From positions 1-16,560 of the forward strand of contig JANRLV010000003.1 of assembly GCA_033762195.1 (NCBI GenBank): DNA of 16,560 bases, written 5' to 3'. Positions 15,161 through 16,560 of this stretch are shown piece after piece. The stretch's first letter is position 1. Every line of letters begins with the position of its first letter. A program made the translations under genes and the position numbers. The notes beneath the pieces are model-generated. The model did no database searches, was not told the origin of the DNA, and worked only from the letters and a program-made list of their open reading frames with translations. This DNA is from SpSt-398 sp033762195 (GTDB lineage Bacteria; Bacteroidota; Bacteroidia; Chitinophagales; Chitinophagaceae).

Positions 15161-16030
15161 ATGGCTGACACAAAACCGACTGCCGCAGCTACAGTTAAGG
15201 CGACATCTGTGCAAGTGAAAAAAAGCTCGAATGCGATTTCCTGGCTTGCCCCCATTCTATGTATTATTGCTGGTTACGCTTTTTGGCGTTTTGTACTCGG
15301 CGCTGATAGTGGATTTGGGATCCCCGATAAAGAAGGTGGATTCTGGCCTGAGCACAAAGAACCCAAGAACGCCCTGCACCGTATCTATGAGGGTGGTATC
15401 ATCGTTCCCCTGCTGATCGGTATGTTCCTGATGGTAGTCGTTTTCTCCATCGAACGTTTGCTGACCATTCGTAAAGCATTGGGTAGCGGCTCTATTGCCG
15501 ATTTTATCCGTAAAGTACAGTATCACCTGGCCAACCGCAATGTGGAAGCCGCTCTTTCTGAGTGCGACAAACAACGTGGTTCCGTAGCAAACGTGATGCG
15601 CGCTGGTCTCCGTCGGTACAAAGAAATGACGGTGAATAGCGAATTGGATACAGAACAAAAGGTATTGGCCATTCAGAAGGAAGTAGAAGAAGCTACCGCC
15701 CTGGAATTGCCCATGCTCCAAAAGAACCTGGTGTTCCTTTCTACAATCACCTCGGTAGGTACCCTGATCGCCCTGTTGGGTACGGTAATTGGTATGATCA
15801 AATCCTTCTCCGCCCTCGGTTCTGATGACGGTGGTGGTGGTGGTTCCAATGCCGCAGCCCTGGCCATCGGTATCTCGGAAGCCCTGTATAATACCGCCCT
15901 CGGTATCGGTACTTCGGCCCTGGCGATGATCATGTATAACATTTTCACTACCAAGATCGATTCTATCACTTACGGCATTGACGAATCAGGCTTTACACTG
16001 ACCCAGAGCTTCGCTTCCCTGTACAAATAA
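15161..16030 (+). CDS. MotA/TolQ/ExbB-family proton channel protein
   Basis: This 289-residue inner-membrane protein belongs to the ExbB/TolQ family, which with ExbD/TolR turns proton flow into mechanical energy for outer-membrane transport or integrity. Hydrophobic segments lie at about 27-46, 77-97, 189-215 and 229-260; E. coli ExbB has three, so the first is extra. The cytoplasmic region 100-188 contains a helical NVEAALSECDKQRGSVANVM segment typical of the family. The segment TITSVGTLIALLGTVIGMIKSF (195-216) and the SEALYNTALGIGTSA motif (239-253) are the channel helices. A glycine run (DDGGGGGS, 222-229) lies between these helices. I cannot decide between ExbB and TolQ from sequence alone, so no symbol is given. 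The ExbD-like gene follows after 63 nt. Confidence 0.92.
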   Translation: MADTKPTAAATVKATSVQVKKSSNAISWLAPILCIIAGYAFWRFVLGADSGFGIPDKEGGFWPEHKEPKNALHRIYEGGIIVPLLIGMFLMVVVFSIERLLTIRKALGSGSIADFIRKVQYHLANRNVEAALSECDKQRGSVANVMRAGLRRYKEMTVNSELDTEQKVLAIQKEVEEATALELPMLQKNLVFLSTITSVGTLIALLGTVIGMIKSFSALGSDDGGGGGSNAAALAIGISEALYNTALGIGTSALAMIMYNIFTTKIDSITYGIDESGFTLTQSFASLYK

Positions 16031-16093
16031 TTTCAGGGATCCGGATTATGGAAAAAGGTAAAAATTGAATCTCAATTATTAAATGTTTGAAAC

Positions 16094-16560
16094 ATGCCAA
16101 GTGTTAAGATACCAAAGAAGAGTACGGACGTGGACATGACCCCCTTTGTGGACGTGGCCTTCCTCATCCTTACCTTCTTCATCATGGCGACCAAATTCAA
16201 GCCAGCGGAAGCAGCGGAGATTACTACGCCCAATTCCGTGTCGACTGAATTGTTGCCTGATAATGATGCCGTTCTGGTCTCCGTGGACAGCGCCGGACGT
16301 GTTTTCTTCGAAATGTTGGTCCAGGCCAGCCCCCAGCTCAAATACGACGTGATCAGTAATATGAACACCACCCGTAATCTGGGACTGACCCAGGATGAAA
16401 TGATCAAGTTCAGAAACAAAGTCTCGGCCGTGGGAATGCCAATCGCCCAGCTTAAGAGCTACCTCGCTTTAGGTGATGAAGAAATGAAGCGGGTGACGAT
16501 GCCAGGCATCCCGGTGAATGACTCCCTGGGTGGTGAACTCTATTTCTGGATCCGTGATGC
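16094..16560 (+). CDS. ExbD/TolR-family biopolymer transport protein, 3' end outside window
   Basis: Reading from ATG 16094, the frame stays open to the end of the window (155 codons plus 2 nt), so the gene is cut. The N-terminus has the family's key pattern: a basic stretch, then VDMTPFVDVAFLILTFFIM (13-31), a single membrane helix with Asp20 in the position of the proton-carrying aspartate of ExbD (Asp25) and TolR (Asp23). The rest is the start of the periplasmic domain and contains the expected VLVSVDSAGRVFFE strand pair (52-65). It should pair with the preceding ExbB-like channel to use the proton gradient. The 63-nt gap between the two has no Shine-Dalgarno sequence. ExbD versus TolR cannot be decided from the visible part. 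Confidence 0.92.
   Translation, partial: MPSVKIPKKSTDVDMTPFVDVAFLILTFFIMATKFKPAEAAEITTPNSVSTELLPDNDAVLVSVDSAGRVFFEMLVQASPQLKYDVISNMNTTRNLGLTQDEMIKFRNKVSAVGMPIAQLKSYLALGDEEMKRVTMPGIPVNDSLGGELYFWIRD

Noticed and set aside
16063..16077. AATTGA/TCAATT inverted repeat between the exbB-like and exbD-like genes
   Set aside because: A 6-bp A+T-rich stem with a 3-nt loop is too weak to call a terminator or operator.

Overview
The window most likely comes from a Bacteroidota genome, probably the Chitinophagaceae/Chitinophagales lineage. The support is indirect: a short NuoG without the large molybdopterin-type C-terminal domain, near absence of Shine-Dalgarno sequences with A-rich leaders instead, a DUF5117/DUF5118-type secreted zinc metalloprotease, a GxxExxY-family gene, and an ExbB/ExbD pair with an extra N-terminal membrane segment in the ExbB. 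This assignment is inference from gene style, not from a marker gene.

Layout. All genes lie on the + strand. Positions 1-402 hold the 3' part of an NTF2-like (DUF4440-type) protein. Positions 472-10919 hold most of the operon for respiratory complex I (NADH:quinone oxidoreductase), in the order nuoF, nuoG, nuoH, nuoI, nuoJ, nuoK, nuoL, nuoM, nuoN. nuoA-E are not in the window. Between nuoF and nuoG sits an A+T-rich gene for a GxxExxY (PD-(D/E)XK-like) protein, enclosed by a 43-44 nt imperfect inverted repeat. Downstream are a secreted HExxH zinc metalloprotease (11034-13574), a MacB/FtsX-type ABC permease (13667-14941), a TolQ/ExbB-type proton channel (15161-16030) and an ExbD/TolR partner cut by the window end (16094 onward).

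How the genes work together. NuoF takes hydride from NADH onto FMN, NuoG and NuoI carry electrons through Fe-S clusters to quinone at the NuoH interface, and NuoH/J/K/L/M/N form the proton-pumping membrane arm. The ExbB/ExbD pair at the other end uses the proton gradient to energise outer-membrane processes.

Besides the genes, the window shows two kinds of inserted structure. (1) The hairpin-flanked GxxExxY cassette begins one base after the nuoF stop codon and ends 8 nt before the nuoG start. (2) Several intergenic spacers (after the NTF2-like gene, nuoH, nuoI and the metalloprotease) are built from degenerate 7-nt units in a fixed register that switch strand partway. Most of these begin at, or within 2 nt of, the stop codon of the preceding gene. 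One array, at 13577-13639, forms a perfect 20-bp hairpin. These heptad arrays and the GxxExxY cassette are the most interesting parts of the window.
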